In this document: positions 37,617 through 50,589 of the stretch, piece by piece
Layout: each line of letters opens with the position of its first letter
Numbering within the stretch: the stretch's first letter is position 1
NCBI GenBank assembly: GCA_008921705.1
Contig: VFFE01006811.1
Span: 105,184 to 169,183 of the forward strand
Source: Burhinus oedicnemus
Lineage: Eukaryota > Chordata > Aves > Charadriiformes > Burhinidae
Length of the DNA stretch: 64,000 nucleotides
Direction of reading: 5' to 3'
The notes under the pieces: model-generated
What the model saw: only the letters and a program-made list of their open reading frames with translations
Database searches by the model: none
What the model was told of the DNA's origin: nothing
Position numbers and translations under genes: made by a program

Positions 37617-38264
37617 TTAAGTGCAGAGATATGTACAAAAGTCTGTCAACATAGTATTTAAAATATCAATGTAATATTTTGCAAGGGAAAATTTCTTGGC
37701 AGCGGTGCAGAATGCGGAAGGAGATGGTACAAGGGGCACGTTCTGACACAGAGCTGATCTTCTGGTTGTGCAAGTATTTGAAGCTGATTTACTGGATGGC
37801 AGCAAGGGCCTTAAGATTTCATAATTGTTTGAAATACAGTGGGTTTGAATCAAATATGTCTTCAGTATTGGTGTCCATAACTGTTCAGCTATAGGAGGAA
37901 ATATTCCTAAGATACAGCTGTGACTGCAGATGCTCTCCTGGTCTGCCAGCCTGATCCCACTGCTGTCTGAACGACTTGGTACAGCTCTGTAACTGTGCAG
38001 AATGCTTTTCATACCATTTAACAAAAAAATTGTCCATTTAAAAACCGATGCATCGAGTTTGGCCTGTAATTGAAAACGTTGGTATCTGCAAGGTACATAA
38101 CCCCCACCTGCTGAGACAATAAAATCTTTGATGACACGATGTCTCAGGAGGCTGGGGCGAGGGGGGAGAAATGTTTGCTGCACTTGGGAGACTATGGTTT
38201 TCTTCACAGCCTGCTGGTTTGGATTAGAATCAGAGATGAGTTTCCAAGTCAGCGTGTACAGCAC
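37617..38264 (-). other. Unusually long open frame (215 codons), function unknown
   Basis: This is the longest open frame in the window and longer than expected by chance at this base composition (a rough estimate gives about 0.01 such frames per 64 kb). The predicted product has no signal peptide, no obvious membrane segment and no domain I can identify. A local HRVIKDFI word is reminiscent of cyclophilin but the neighbouring residues do not fit. No splice sites or promoter support transcription. It is probably a chance ORF, listed because of its length. Confidence 0.15.
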
Positions 38265-38310
38265 CCTGCCAGAGAGATGTTCTTGGAGCTGCTGCTTCTT
38301 TGTACAATGC

Positions 38311-38366
38311 AGAGAAAAAAAAAAAAAAAAAAAAAAAAAAAGAAAAAAAGAAAAAAAAAAAAGGAA
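38311..38366 (+). repeat. Homopurine A-rich tract, 56 bases
   Basis: AGAG followed by long A runs broken by single G, ending AAGGAA. There is no retroposed gene copy upstream, and bird CR1 does not leave poly(A) tails, so a simple A-rich microsatellite is the best reading. Confidence 0.9.
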
Positions 38367-38929
38367 TGGCTACTGGCAGCTTTTCCCTCCTGCATTTAGG
38401 ATATCGCAGAGACAGCAACCAATACTGTCTGGACTTTGCTGCAGCAAATGCTGGGTGGGCAGTGCGGTTTCTCATTCTTGGTAGATTTTGTTGTTAGTAC
38501 AGCAGGGGTAGAAAAGAAAGGAGAGCTTTCACCGAGACTAGCAGCGCTAGCAGCATGCAGTTAGTATTTGAATGGAGCAATAGTTCTAGCTTTTATGAAA
38601 AACATAGTGGAAACTTTATTATATGTTTTACGATTTCATATTTACCCTCAAAATGAAAACACTGTTTTGGAAAGTATAAAATGCATTTTCCCCCAAGTAG
38701 CTGAAAATTTTCCAGCTTCTATAAAGAAGGGTGAAGCAAACCATTACATTTACAGGGATTTATCCTGCCTACACTACAAAAGTATGTAAAGAATTTCAAT
38801 ACAGTGGTTGTTTGTGAGGTATTCAGACCTGTTCTGCTGACTCAAAAACTTGTACGGTAGCAACAATAACAATATTTGGCATTTTAATAATGTTTGTAGA
38901 GAAAGAAGCATCAAAAGCTTTGCAGGGGA

Positions 38930-39045
38930 CATTATCCAATAGGCAAACTGAAACACAGAGAAGTCATCTCAATTGTCCAAGTTCAAGAGAGCCTACATTA
39001 TTCCTTTAGACCCAGGCACTAGCATAATGCAGCACCCCCTCTACT
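38930..39045 (+). mobile_element. MIR/CORE-SINE-like relic
   Basis: AATAGGCAAACTGAAACACA then GAGAAGTCATCTCAATTGTC and CAAGTTCAAGAGAGCC resembles the MIR segment 'ACAGRYRARGAAACTGAGGC' followed by 'ACAGAGAGGTTAAGTGACTTG' and 'CCCAAGGTCACACAGC'. The match is strongest over about 60 bases; the edges are uncertain. Confidence 0.5.
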
Positions 39046-39049
39046 TCTC

Positions 39050-42000
39050 TGAATGTGTTACATACCCTCATCAAGGTTTTAGTGTTTAAGGAAGCAAAAT
39101 TACATTTCTGCCGATTTTGCTTGGATATCTTTTGGCAGAGGGCTGACCGAGCAGCTGCGGTGCCTCCTGCGGATGGAGGTTCACCTCCTTACTGCTTAAC
39201 AGCTTTACCGTGACACTGTGAGCAAGGGCCTTAGTCCTCAGTGGATCAGTCCTGATGCTACATCACAGATATACTGTGAGAATAAAGACACTTAAAATTT
39301 TGACAGGTATTATTGTAACTATAGGCATGTAAGACAGAAGAAGAACATGTATTATCGTGTATGCCTGCGCTCAGGCTGAGTCACCTCAACAGGGATTCTG
39401 TAATGCAAAGTCTGGGTCAGCGCAGTCCACAGAGAGTTCATAATCAAGACTTAATTTCTGTTATCTACTTTCATCTCAACATGTATCTAGTTATGGTTTA
39501 TATAAACATCTAAAAGGATTTCCAGCTCCTAAACCTTCACTTTGCTGGTCACTAATCACGCAAGTTCTTGTATACTCCTGCATAAGTTGTTTAGAGCTAC
39601 ACAGACTGTATTGGAAGAGAGGGACAGTTTGCAGTTTGTTTAATTAATATTTCATATAATCCTACCAAAATAGCATGTAGAGAAAGCGTTCTAAAAAATT
39701 ACTGATTGTAGAGCAACTGTTCTGATACTGTCCCTGCATTCCTTGTTATTTAAAACCTCTTCCTTAAAAAATGAAAAAGCATGAAAAGAAGACATTATTC
39801 ATCCAGCTTCTTTACTAGCTGCACTCTTTATGGGTTCTGCATCCTCAGTTTATAACCTTAAATGGAATTACTGCATTTGCTAATTGTAAACTTAGTACAT
39901 GATTAAAACAAAGTTCCTTTTCCGCATGAGGCGTTGCTTCCTATCTTTTTTATTTTATGAATTTTGGCAGAGACTACAGGACCATACGTATTTGTGAAAT
40001 ACAGTATACTGTATGCCTGTATTATGAAATGGCATTATCTTTTTTAGTAAAAGTTAGTAGAGGGTGGGACGCTCTCAAGCAATTACAGCCTGATAGGACA
40101 AATATTACTGAAAACGAGTTGGATTGCTAAACCTTTTAGATGGAAAATTCCTCTCATACTTTTCACGTTACAGCAATGAAATCAGTATAATTTATTCCAA
40201 TCAGCAGACATACGATGTGAATCACAAAGAAAACAAGATCATAGTAATGTAAAGCTATAAACATATTGAAAGGGGTATTTTAGCATCTTTTTGCTTACAG
40301 CAAACATTTTTTTCTTGGAAGCAGGAGAAAGAAAAGCAGTGGGCTTATTGATGTCAGCTAATTGTGCTCTTTGAAGTCCTTGGAGGTGCTACCAATTTCC
40401 TTAATAGGCAAAGCGGTGAAGAAAATGAAATCCAATTCAATAATAAGAGGGAGAAAGCTGATGTTCCAGAAAACTAAAACCTTTTCCTTGCTCACCTGGG
40501 TGATGAACCTACCTATAGGAATGTTCTCTCCTGCATTTTGGGTGAGATCTGTTCTCTCATAGAATAACTTTGCTCCATGGACCAAAGCCAGAGGCATCTG
40601 CTGGCAGCTACCTGGACGGAGGGACCCACTGGTTTCCTTGCTCAGAGGTCCATGGTACGCCCCTGTGTCATGGGGGCCTTAGAGGAGGATAAACTTAGAG
40701 GACAGACGTGATTTGATTATAAGAATAAATTATCCTGGCAGAGTGTGTTAGCAGCCTTACCGCCGAGGCTGTCAGATCTTTTAGTATCTTGTTAGCTTTC
40801 ATCTTCTGTCTGGTGGATTGTAGTGCCTTCTGCTGTGCCATGGCGTGAACATCATTTTCTTCAGGCCTCGTTGTTGTAGCTGTAGAAAGGCTTTTGCTAT
40901 CGTAACATTGGATTTTTTTGACTTGGTTAACTAACCTGGTAATGAAGCTTTTCGTACCATCTGCATCATGTCAGCAAAGTAATCTTCAGATTAGACAGCA
41001 GCTGGGCATGGTTTTTCCTGACAGATGGTATCCTGTCATCTCTTTAGCAGCTGTTTGGACACGGCTGCATGTCAACGCCACCATGATATAATCATTGTAG
41101 TCCCATGAAGCAAGCCCAGTGTGACCCTTAAGGCACTTGGCATCGTGCTGTTGGTGGCATATTTTGCAGGAATATTTTGAAGAAAGGGTACGGAAACAAG
41201 AAATCTGAGCACGTGTCGCATATGTCCTTGCTTTGCACACTTTTAGGGGGAGCAACAAATGTGTTCAGGCATTTTAACAGTAAGTCTTTTGCTGGTTGCA
41301 AACCTAAATTTTGGATTTAGAAAGCTATATAGAGTTACTATGAAACCATGCCAGTTTTGCAGTAAGGTTACATTGTTCTGGCTTTATTCCACTGATATTG
41401 AAGACGTAGTCTTTTATATTTAGCATTTAATTAAAGTTCTAGGCCTTGTCAACCAGCAAATTTTAAAATCAGTGAGAGAATATTAGTGTAAATGGTGGAA
41501 AGCTGCTTTGAGAACATACTTAAATCTTTTCTCTCACTTGATGTGTGCAGTCCTGGCAATTCTGAGTCGAGACAGGGATACAGGAGTTAACAGAAGTCAA
41601 AGCTCTGAAGAAAACTAGCAACAGAATAATTTTCCATGTTGGAATTTAAATGTTTAACCTGGCTGGTATAATGAGATTCTTTACATTTTTAGACTCTTGT
41701 ATTGTAAATTACAAGCCTTAGCCATGTGTTTTACATCTGAAAGCCTAGTTCCCTTCACTGTGTAATGTGCCCTCAAAGATGACAGTGTCCTTTTTTCCTG
41801 TTGTTTTTCCACGTATGCATCTTCCACTTAATCACATTATGTGCTTTTTCTCTGCCTATGGCTGAAGTACCAAGTGTGACATTAACAGATGTGACACAGA
41901 TTCTTGTATGTCTTGGTGACTGGCCCTACAGAAAACTTGGTTGGCAGTCTTTTTGAGTCGTGTGCGGCTGCGTTTAGATATGCACACATACATACGTTTG

Positions 42001-45000
42001 CATCCAAGCCACTTTGGCCGCTATCTCAGAGTTCAAAGAATCTGCAGTATGAGTGCTAATTTTGTCCAGATGTAAGTTGTTTTGGTCAAACCGAGTTGTA
42101 CGTAGGACCTCACCACAGGAATCTCATTTCCAGTGCCTCCTTCCTTGACCTTTCCTGTGTAGTTAATTAGCAAGTATTGCGACTATCAGTGAGGATTGGC
42201 AGGTGACGATTAGATTTTCTATTTCTATGTGGCATATTATACTTGATTTTACCACCAGGCAACACAGCTTTGGTCAGTTATATGCACGTGACAGAAAAGA
42301 CTCGCATGGCCGTTAAATCATTCAGTATTCCTCAGTGTCGGTTAAGTTTTAAAGAAGTTCAACACACAAATACAGGCCATATTCACAATGCAGTCAAGTG
42401 TACAACAATAGACTTCTTAATTTCTTTGGGGAGTTTTCTCTTTGTTTTCTTGTCTTTTTTTGCTGATACTGAGAAATAACAAAAATATTCCCAAGATTAT
42501 TGTGGGTTCCCTGTGCTTGGTAGCTATGGAGGCTTAACGTGCTATTTTTGGTCGAATTCTCCCTTACAAAGCAGCAGTGAATAATAACAAATATGCCACT
42601 TCTCTGTCATCATTGTTTCCAAAGGATGGTTTAAAAAGGTTTTCAAGGACATGACATTTTTCAAGGGTGATGAGTGGGCTTTGTTTTACTGAACTACAAC
42701 ATTAAAAGATTAAACAAGCCTTTTCCAAATATCCAGGCCTCTGACTTTCTGAGGATTCCACTTTTATTTTGAGCATGAGGAGCAGCAGATATTTGTTAAT
42801 GATTACAGATCATGCCAATGATACAAAAATCTGTGTCCACGTGCCCAGGTTACACCATTTAAAACTCTTCTGCTCAAAGATGTGCTTGTTGATAATCTGC
42901 TGCACTGTAAGCATATAAATATACATTTTGACCTGAATTTTGTGCAGCCAATATACCTCTTACAAATCCAAGCAGTAGAAAAGAACAAATGAAGAAAAAC
43001 CTGAATGTCCAGAGCATTAGAATGTTAAAATTGATCCATTGACATGGAAAGCATTTTCCTTTTAACAAGGGTTGTTGGTTGGTTGGTTTTTTTTCTAGAA
43101 AAAAAACCAAACCCTCCTTTTGTTTATTTGTAGCATACGTGTTTTCCTAAGTATTTTGCCAGCTAATTAGTGTTCATCATGAAGTCTGATCTCTGTAACG
43201 CTTACTTTCAGCCTTGGCAAGTACTACTGAGAGCACTAGCCAAGGTTTTCCAAATCTTTATACCTGGGTATCTTTATGTATCTAAGTCTGGATAGTTAGA
43301 GGATGACATGAACTATAAACCAGTATTACTGACAAGTTTCCAAGTAGATACTCAAAAGCCACAGAACTCTGTCTTCAATGTTAAAATATAGCTTTGTTAG
43401 CTTTTTAACTGTAAATATTGCACAGTGTATTTTTCCACGCTTCACAAATTGATGTGCATTACAGACAGCTTGAGACATCGCTCCACCTAGGTTTTGCAGC
43501 TGCTCTGGTTCGCACAAGGATCCTGCCAGCTCTCGAGGCTGTGGAGTTAATTGGAGCTGGATCCGCATCCAGGCACACCCAGCTGCCTCTGCACCAGTTT
43601 GACTGGTGATTCAGGGGTTGACCATCTCCTAAACCAGTACAGCCAGAATAAAGTTTGATGGCTTTGTGCTGTCGGAGGGGCTATCCCTTAGATGAAATGT
43701 TAGACAGAAGTCAGGTTACTAGAGTTTGAAGACTCAGATGTAGAGGGTGAGCCCGTATATAGCAGTGTAAAATCTAAGCCTCTGACTTTTGTGTTTGACC
43801 TACCATCTGCAACTTTGTTTGGCTTCAGTATTCACTCATATTCTTATCCCCAGGCTTGAGTGTTGTTTGCTATATGGTGTGAAACAGCTATTCACTTGAA
43901 CCTGGAGCCGGTTGTTGAGAGATGTGTTCTCTATGCTGTGTTCATTCTTCTCCGGGCTATTTTTTAAGACTTAATTAAAGTGGTTTGGGATTCCTGGGGC
44001 AGTGTTACTGCATGTTATTGTTTTATTACCTGCTGCAACATAAATGTTGGTTATTATTTTTTAAATTGATTTGTATACATGACCTAAATTTGTAAATCTA
44101 ATACTCAAAATGGCATGTAAGAAGGTTGAGAGCACTAACTTGATTGTCTGGAGACAGTGGTCCAATTTCTTGCCTTCCACCAGATTTCCTTATGGAACCT
44201 ACTAAAATAAATGAATAGTATCCATGTGAATAGTTCACACCCTATTCTCCTCCTAAGTGAAATTCAAAAGAAAGGATACTGAGTTTCATGTTGAAGCAGC
44301 TGATCTGGTCACAGAAAGATACTTCAGTCTGGTCAAGTAGGCTATTCCTACTCAAGATGAAAACATCCAAAAATTAAGCAAGCCAATTCCATTGCTTTTT
44401 CCCTGGGCATATGTAGCCAGCAGGATTAGAGCTCTTCCTGGACACCAGGTGTGAGGCTGTATGCTTCCCTGGAGGGAGAAGGAAATAATTTTGAGAGACA
44501 AAATGTTTATTTACCAAGTGCAATAATACATTCATTTTATTATTTTTATATACTATTTTATATCATTTTTTTGCACTATGAACACTTGCTTTATTAGTTT
44601 TACCATATTAACTAATTGCTACAGGTACTTTTTGCTATCTGAATGCTTGCATTGTCTCATAGTCAGATTTGCAGTTAGGCAATTATTGGTATTCAGTCAG
44701 CCTGGATGAATAGAATTGTTGTACTTAGAAAGCTGAATACTTTATATGGCCTTAACAAATTAATTAAACCTGCTATTATTTAGCCTGCAGGTCTGGCTGT
44801 ACGCAGCTTAATCCTAGTTGTAACAGATACAAATATATTATGAGTCCGTAAAGACCTATATATTTCTAACTAGTATTTATGATTTCCCTATGCAGTGTTA
44901 GGCAACAAATGAAGCTTCTGTGAAACATTTGTGCTGGGAAACATTATCAAAAAACTCATTATTTTGTGGCCTATTTTTACAGCTCAGTCAGTTACACCAA

Positions 45001-45395
45001 TGGGGAGAACCTCGGTAAAGTCAAGATTTAGTTTGCTGCTAGTAAACACAAGTTTGAAGGCCAGCTTTCATTCCACCTGTGCTCAGTCGTTTGTCAGACT
45101 TGCTTCTTCTGCCTGGTTTTAGGGTCATCTTGTTTGACAAAATGTGCATCGGTTCACCGTCTCCTTGACCTATTGAAAACAACCTTTTCTATTGCAGGTC
45201 TGCTTTATCTGTACAGTTTTTCTAGTGCCACTAGTACTACACCTGATAAGTCATGTGCTTCATACAGAAGCTTCATATGGTCACCCTCACATCAATTCCT
45301 TCCATGTCATAGCTTTCTTCAGCCTCTGGCGTGATGTGTATGCCAGGACCCGCTGACTGTCCTGCTACACCAGGAAAATGAGCTTGCAGATCAGA
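39050..45395. other. Intron block, mostly unassigned
   Basis: No gene recognised. A GGTT tetranucleotide repeat lies at 43074-43088. Around 44500-44800 is an AT-rich stretch with many ATTA/TAAT words and an acceptor-donor-like GCTACAG|GTACTT near 44623, which could be a conserved noncoding element. Other sequence shows only short chance ORFs. Confidence 0.35.
43072..43098 (+). repeat. (GGTT)n plus poly(T) simple repeat
   Basis: GTTGGTTGGTTGG followed by T8, then TCTAGAAAAAAAACC, so the T run and the A run beyond it also form a weak inverted repeat. Confidence 0.8.
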
Positions 45396-45399
45396 GAGA

Positions 45400-45560
45400 C
45401 CGGGGTATTGCACCCCAGAAAGAGCTCAGGAGCACTTTCTGGAAAACAGGCTCCCTTGCGGAAGTCCTTGGCTTCAGCCCCCGGCCGGCATGCCCTGCCC
45501 GCCCTCCGCGAGTGCCCTCATGTGGGAGATGTAACCGTTCACACGACCCCGTGTGTGGAG
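45400..45560. promoter_or_regulatory. GC-rich, CpG-containing islet
   Basis: About eleven CpG in 160 bases, densest in CCCCCGGCCGGCATGCCC and CCGCGAG. It is smaller than the 24.8 kb island. Its role is unknown; it may be a short regulatory element or a relic of a GC-rich insertion. Confidence 0.4.
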
Positions 45561-48500
45561 CCTGGTGCGTGCAGGAACAAAAACTTGGGAGGTCTCTAAT
45601 GGGCTTGGACCAAGCCCTGCGTAAGACTCAGCACTGGTAATTGACTATCTCTTTGTCTGAAATCATGCTTCAGTTCGTGTCAGAGGAAAGACTCTGAAAA
45701 AGTAACTCTGAAAATTACACAACTTCAGGAAATATCAAACCACTCCTGTTCCGACCAAACTGGAGGTGCTACCACATTTCCTGTGAGAGTTCAGCTCTTC
45801 TTCTTCTAGCCGAGCCACAGAAGAATAGTGGGAATCAACATTCACAATAAGATTCCAAGGAAGAAATTACCAGATTTCTTTGAATCTGAGCGACTGGCCT
45901 CATTTCAGAGGAACAGAGAAAGTTTCATTGTTTTGTCACAGAGACTGGGTCATCTTCTATTCTGTTCTCACTATAAGAAAAAAATAATTTGCTAGTTTCC
46001 GTGATTGCTTTATGATCTTTGCAGTACCAGTAACTTTGTTTTCTTAAATCTTCAACTCCTGATCTCCTTTAGCAGAAATGGTCTTGAATTAGATTTAGTC
46101 ACGCTTCTGTTCATTCCTATCAGTGCAGGCCAACGTTTGGCAAAAATGATTGTATTTGTCTTGCTATTCAGATTGCTCTGAACACTTCTCTTTCTCTGCC
46201 AAGTGTATTTGTTTGTTTGTTAAAAAAATGATTTCTGTGAACTTTTGACTTGCAATGATATTTATAAGAGCAATGAAAATTTGCACGTTTCTTTGATGAC
46301 GTGAAAGAGGATGGCAGAGTTAACTGGAGACCTGCTGCTTCCTTCTGAGCACACAGGGGCAAACATACATTCTTCACTCTCTGAATTTTCTTTGAAGCAC
46401 ATCTCTGCTATTGGACATGTCAGTGGCTGTTTCCAAAATTATTCTACTTTTTGGGCCAAAGCCCTTACATTTTGTGTTCGGGACACTGACTGACCAAGAT
46501 ATACATACATGGCCAAAATATATATTTTTTTAGGGAACTTTAGAACTTTTTTCTCTCTGGATGTGCATCTGGCTTTTCTTTTTCTTTTCTTCTTATTCTC
46601 CCTGTTGTTTTTGTTTTCAGGGTGGTGATGAGTTTATTCATTGTAATAGCATTCTAATGCAATGACATAAATCCTCTGCTAATAGGAAACAGAAACAACA
46701 AATAGCTCCGTATACATTCAGTGCAAAGCACATGAAGTATAGCAAGAGCAACGAATATCAAATAGGTCAGAAAACCTAAGAAGTGTCAGTGGACTTCGGT
46801 GTCAGTGACAAGGTGTGGAAGTAACAAGCCTTTGCCATTTCACATGCTGTACTTGGAGGCTGATGTTTGCCAAAAAGTGGGTTGCTAGATTGCATGCTTA
46901 TTTCTCTCTAGAATTATCTGTGTTTGGGCAGATTTTTTTCTTTAAATTTACAAGAGAAAATAAGCTTCTTTTTGCCTACATCTAACTTTTGATTGTTCCT
47001 CAAACATTATTACTAGTAGCTGTTAACCGAGTGAAATATATTCTCTTAAACCACAAGGGAAGCATGTTTAGGAGGTCGGAGAGGCAAATGAGCTTGGTGG
47101 TGTCTTAGCTCAATTTTCTGTCATGTGGGAGGCTGGGAGTGAAGTGTATTGGCGCGGACTTTATAAAAGCCAACTTCCTTCTGACAGGTTTCCTGTGGAT
47201 ATGCAAGCAACCTATCCTCCCGGGACAGTAAAATTTGAACCTCTTTGGACTGAATCTCATGAAATGTCTTCATCGCTGCACAGCATAATTTAAAGCCATA
47301 AAGAAAAAAATAAATTCAGATTGCATTTCCAGCCATTGATATTTTTAGTTAAGCCACAAACCATTAATGGCTGTTTAAAGTAGAGGGTTCCGCATTTTTG
47401 TCCCCAAGCATGTGCAGTTTCTCTGCTACCCATGCAAGTACGCAGCCAGGGTACTTGGTCCCTCCAAGGACGTTGGAAAGGCTTCAGAGGAGCCAGCTTG
47501 CACTGGGGCTCTGGGAAGGGATCCTGGCTCTGCCACATGCAGCCTCCTCAGGGATATCTGTTCCCAAATGATTTCTCCCTTCACTTAAGAAGAGGCCAAG
47601 ATGCTACCCTTGATCTTACAGGACATGAAACTGCATCTTGGCAGTGAGCATGCCTCTCAGTTACGGTCTCGGATGACTTTTGGTAGGTCACTTTCAGTCT
47701 TTATATTTCTGATTTCTCTTCTTTTACTTGTTTACAAAGGTGCAACTGTTTCAGACAGAGTTGTGTCTGTGTTGCACAAAGAGTTGCAATTTTACTTTGA
47801 ATCTGAAGTAAATACTGTCTGACAAATAAATTACCAGATAGATATGTTAGTACCTTGGGCATATGAAGAGTATCCTTCCACCGTCCCTCTTCGTTTCCTT
47901 AACCCAGAAGGACTCTTGAAAATGTCTGTTCTTAAATGCATCCAAGCAAGATTGCATACGGGCAGGAGGAAGAAAACAGCATGCAAACCAGTTTTCAGCT
48001 GCATTGGCAATCTTATTTCTAGAATGGTATTTTCTCCTCTTCTTACTCTTTTTTTCTTTTTTCCTCATAACCCTCTTATTTCTTGTTGATTATTTCCTCT
48101 GCTGGGACAGCAATACATAATTGTGGCAGCCCCGTGTTTATGTACAACTTCCAGCTAAAATTTAGCTGCCTGTCTTTCAGTAAGACACTACTTTGTATTT
48201 TAAACACTGACATCACTATTCCCATTTGTAATAACTAACACAATTTTCATTTCCTTGCTTGTTTTCTTTCTTTTCCCTCACATGTGAGTGTTTTTCTTCA
48301 CTTTATTTTTTATCTGGAATTAAAGACTGGTCCAACAAAGCATTTAAAGATGCTTAGCTTGCATTTCTGAGAAGTCTTAGTGGAACATCTTGTATGTTTC
48401 CAGTTAAACTCTAAGTGCTTAAATACTGCATTGGAGTAGAACGTATTACAGATGTAGCAGGTGAAAATCTACCCCTCTTTTCTTCTTGTACCTTGTTTGA

Positions 48501-49950
48501 AATCTTTAAAAGTTCCTGGTTTATTTCAACCCTTTAGCCCTGTCTTACTGAAAATACAGCCATCAATCTTTCAGTGGAATCTTGTGAATCCCGTTGATTG
48601 CAAAAGGAGTGAGCGCAGGGGTAAAGATCTACAGAGGCTGGATCAGCTCTAAAGGTGTAGTCTCTTTGGAAGGACATAAAAGGAAGATAGAAGTTTTATT
48701 AATTAAAGTTACAATTTGTTACTCTCATGTTGCTAATGATTCCTGTAAAAGATGTGCACATCATTGTAGCATTTTAAAATACTTGCAAGAAAAATACATA
48801 ACCACTGACCTATGGGCCTAGTGTTTTGAAAAAGTCCATGATCTTTTATTCAAGGAGGTATACTTTCCACCTGTTTTGAGATCTCATGGGGAATTGACAC
48901 CATTAGATGTGCCCTTATGCAGATCAAGTAAACTGAGAATTATTTGTAAATTAGAGTTAGAGCTCCATCACTTTACGCCCTGTTTCAACTCAATAAATCA
49001 AGGCAGGTTCCTTCAGAAGGAAGTTCAGCTATCCAAGCTACTCCCCCGCTCTGTGTAACCCTTTAATTTTTCTCTCAGTGAGAATATACAGACCTTCTAG
49101 AAACTGAGCTTCTACATTCAGTACTTCAAACTAGATGCCTGCAGCAGACTGTGTGGCTTTCTACAACCTGCCCCATCAGTGTATGGACACACTCGCATCT
49201 TGGGATTTGACTTTATTAATGGAAAAGAAAGACTAGTGCAAGCCATGTCCCTACCTTCAGATAACCTGGCATTCTTGAAATGGTCCTGCTGAGCCCCCTC
49301 TTAATTGCTGATGTATTCACTGAGTCAGAAAGGGTGATGGAGCTATTGGGTTTTGGGAGAATGCCCTTGCTTTTCCTCCTCCTATAATGTTTGCAGGTCT
49401 GTTGTAACTTAATGGCAATCCCGACTTTGGGTCTGTGGTTTGAGCTGCCATGCAAAATATTTTTGACCTTGTACTGACCTGCCTTGTTTAATATTCAAAG
49501 GCAATTGTTACATATCACTTTCCCGTGTGTTTCTTGGCTGTTCATTTGCTTCAGAAGATGATGCTTAGATTGTTTGTAATCCTAACGGCCACAGAGGATT
49601 TGGCTTTGGTTTGAGTTGTTAATGTGGTTGAGTGACTCAACAGCAATGGTAACGTATTTATCCTGGATCTCCCAACAGAGCGAAGCAGACAGAAGGCAAC
49701 CTGAAGGAGATTTTGCAATAAGAATATTGCTCTGACACGGTTCAAAATGCAAACTAAGAACCTAAAATCTTTCAGCTAAAAGAACTGTTTAAAGACTAAT
49801 TAAAAAAGAGCAGGTGTTTGTATGGACCCCCTTCCAAATAATTTAAGCCACTATGAAACTTTTTTTGCATTGATATTGCAATAAACTGAGGTTATGTAGT
49901 GTGCTGCCCCTGCCCTTCTGTGCAGACATTCAGAAGCTGTCTGTGGCCCC
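45561..49950. other. Intron block, no gene recognised
   Basis: A long pyrimidine tract ending TTGTTTTCAG lies at about 46570-46620, a strong acceptor-like sequence with no exon that I can recognise behind it. Open frames are short and without domains. No transposon identified. Confidence 0.35.
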
Positions 49951-49954
49951 ATCT

Positions 49955-50085
49955 GGAGGACTTTGTAATCTAAATAAACAAGACAGACCAAAGCCAGAAG
50001 GAGAAATAGACAAATTAAATGACGGACCTACAGTTACGCAGCTGGCCAGTTGCAGAGCTCAGGTTAATCTAAAAGGTCCTCGTCA
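49955..50085 (+). mobile_element. MIR-type amniote SINE relic
   Basis: GGAGGACTTTGTAATCTAAA then TAAACAAGACAGACCAAAGC, AGGAGAAATAGACAAATTAA, and CAGTTACGCAGCTGGCCAGT followed by TGCAGAGCTCAGG. This matches in order the old amniote MIR family recalled as 'GAGCTTACAATCTAAATAGA', 'CAAGACAGACAAAGG', and 'CAAGGTCACACAGC..GTGGCAGAGC'. Of the SINE-like relics here this has the longest collinear match. A 78-codon open frame across it is a by-product. Confidence 0.6.
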
Positions 50086-50589
50086 GCAGAAATACATGTT
50101 TTTTTTCAATAGGAAAAGCCTGGGTAATGCCAGCTAAAAGCCAAGTCAATTGGCTTTCAGCAACTACTTACTATAATTATAGAGGCAAGACACAGGCAAA
50201 AATATGTCGATGTAATGAATTTACAAACTGAGACAAAAGATGTAGCAGAATCTTCTTCCATGTCATGAAACAGAATCAGAAATAACATCTTCCTTGTCAC
50301 AGTGTGGTATGCTGACACACACCCCCACAATAATTAAGTGCTTTTTACCTTGACATATAGCAAAAGAGATGAGATTCTCGGAATATTTTAGTATTTTGTC
50401 TATTCCAGAATGGTCATGCATATTTTTTATGTCCTCGTATCTTACTCATCAGCAGTTATTTTGTGTCTTGTCTTTTTTTTTTTCAGTACAGAGGCAAGTT
50501 TGTTTAAATATTTGCTCATTTCTGATTAGAATGTTATTCCCACAGCTATTGACATAGTTTCCTTTGTTCAATTACACTAGCCAAGTACT

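Noticed and set aside
38010..38160. Cyclophilin-like word HRVIKDFI in the minus-strand frame
   Set aside because: Cyclophilins have a similar FHRVIKDF word, but the residues on both sides do not match the family, so a processed pseudogene is not supported.
38311..38366. Poly(A) tail of a retroposed gene
   Set aside because: No mRNA-like sequence precedes it, and CR1, the active bird LINE, does not generate poly(A)-tailed copies often. A simple repeat explains it.
46570..46625. 3' splice site of the next SEMA3C exon at TTGTTTTCAG
   Set aside because: The sequence after it does not encode the expected start of the sema domain; long pyrimidine tracts with CAG are common in introns.
50469..50490. 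Acceptor at T11CAG before TACAGAGGC
   Set aside because: No SEMA3C-like coding sequence follows. It is a decoy site.
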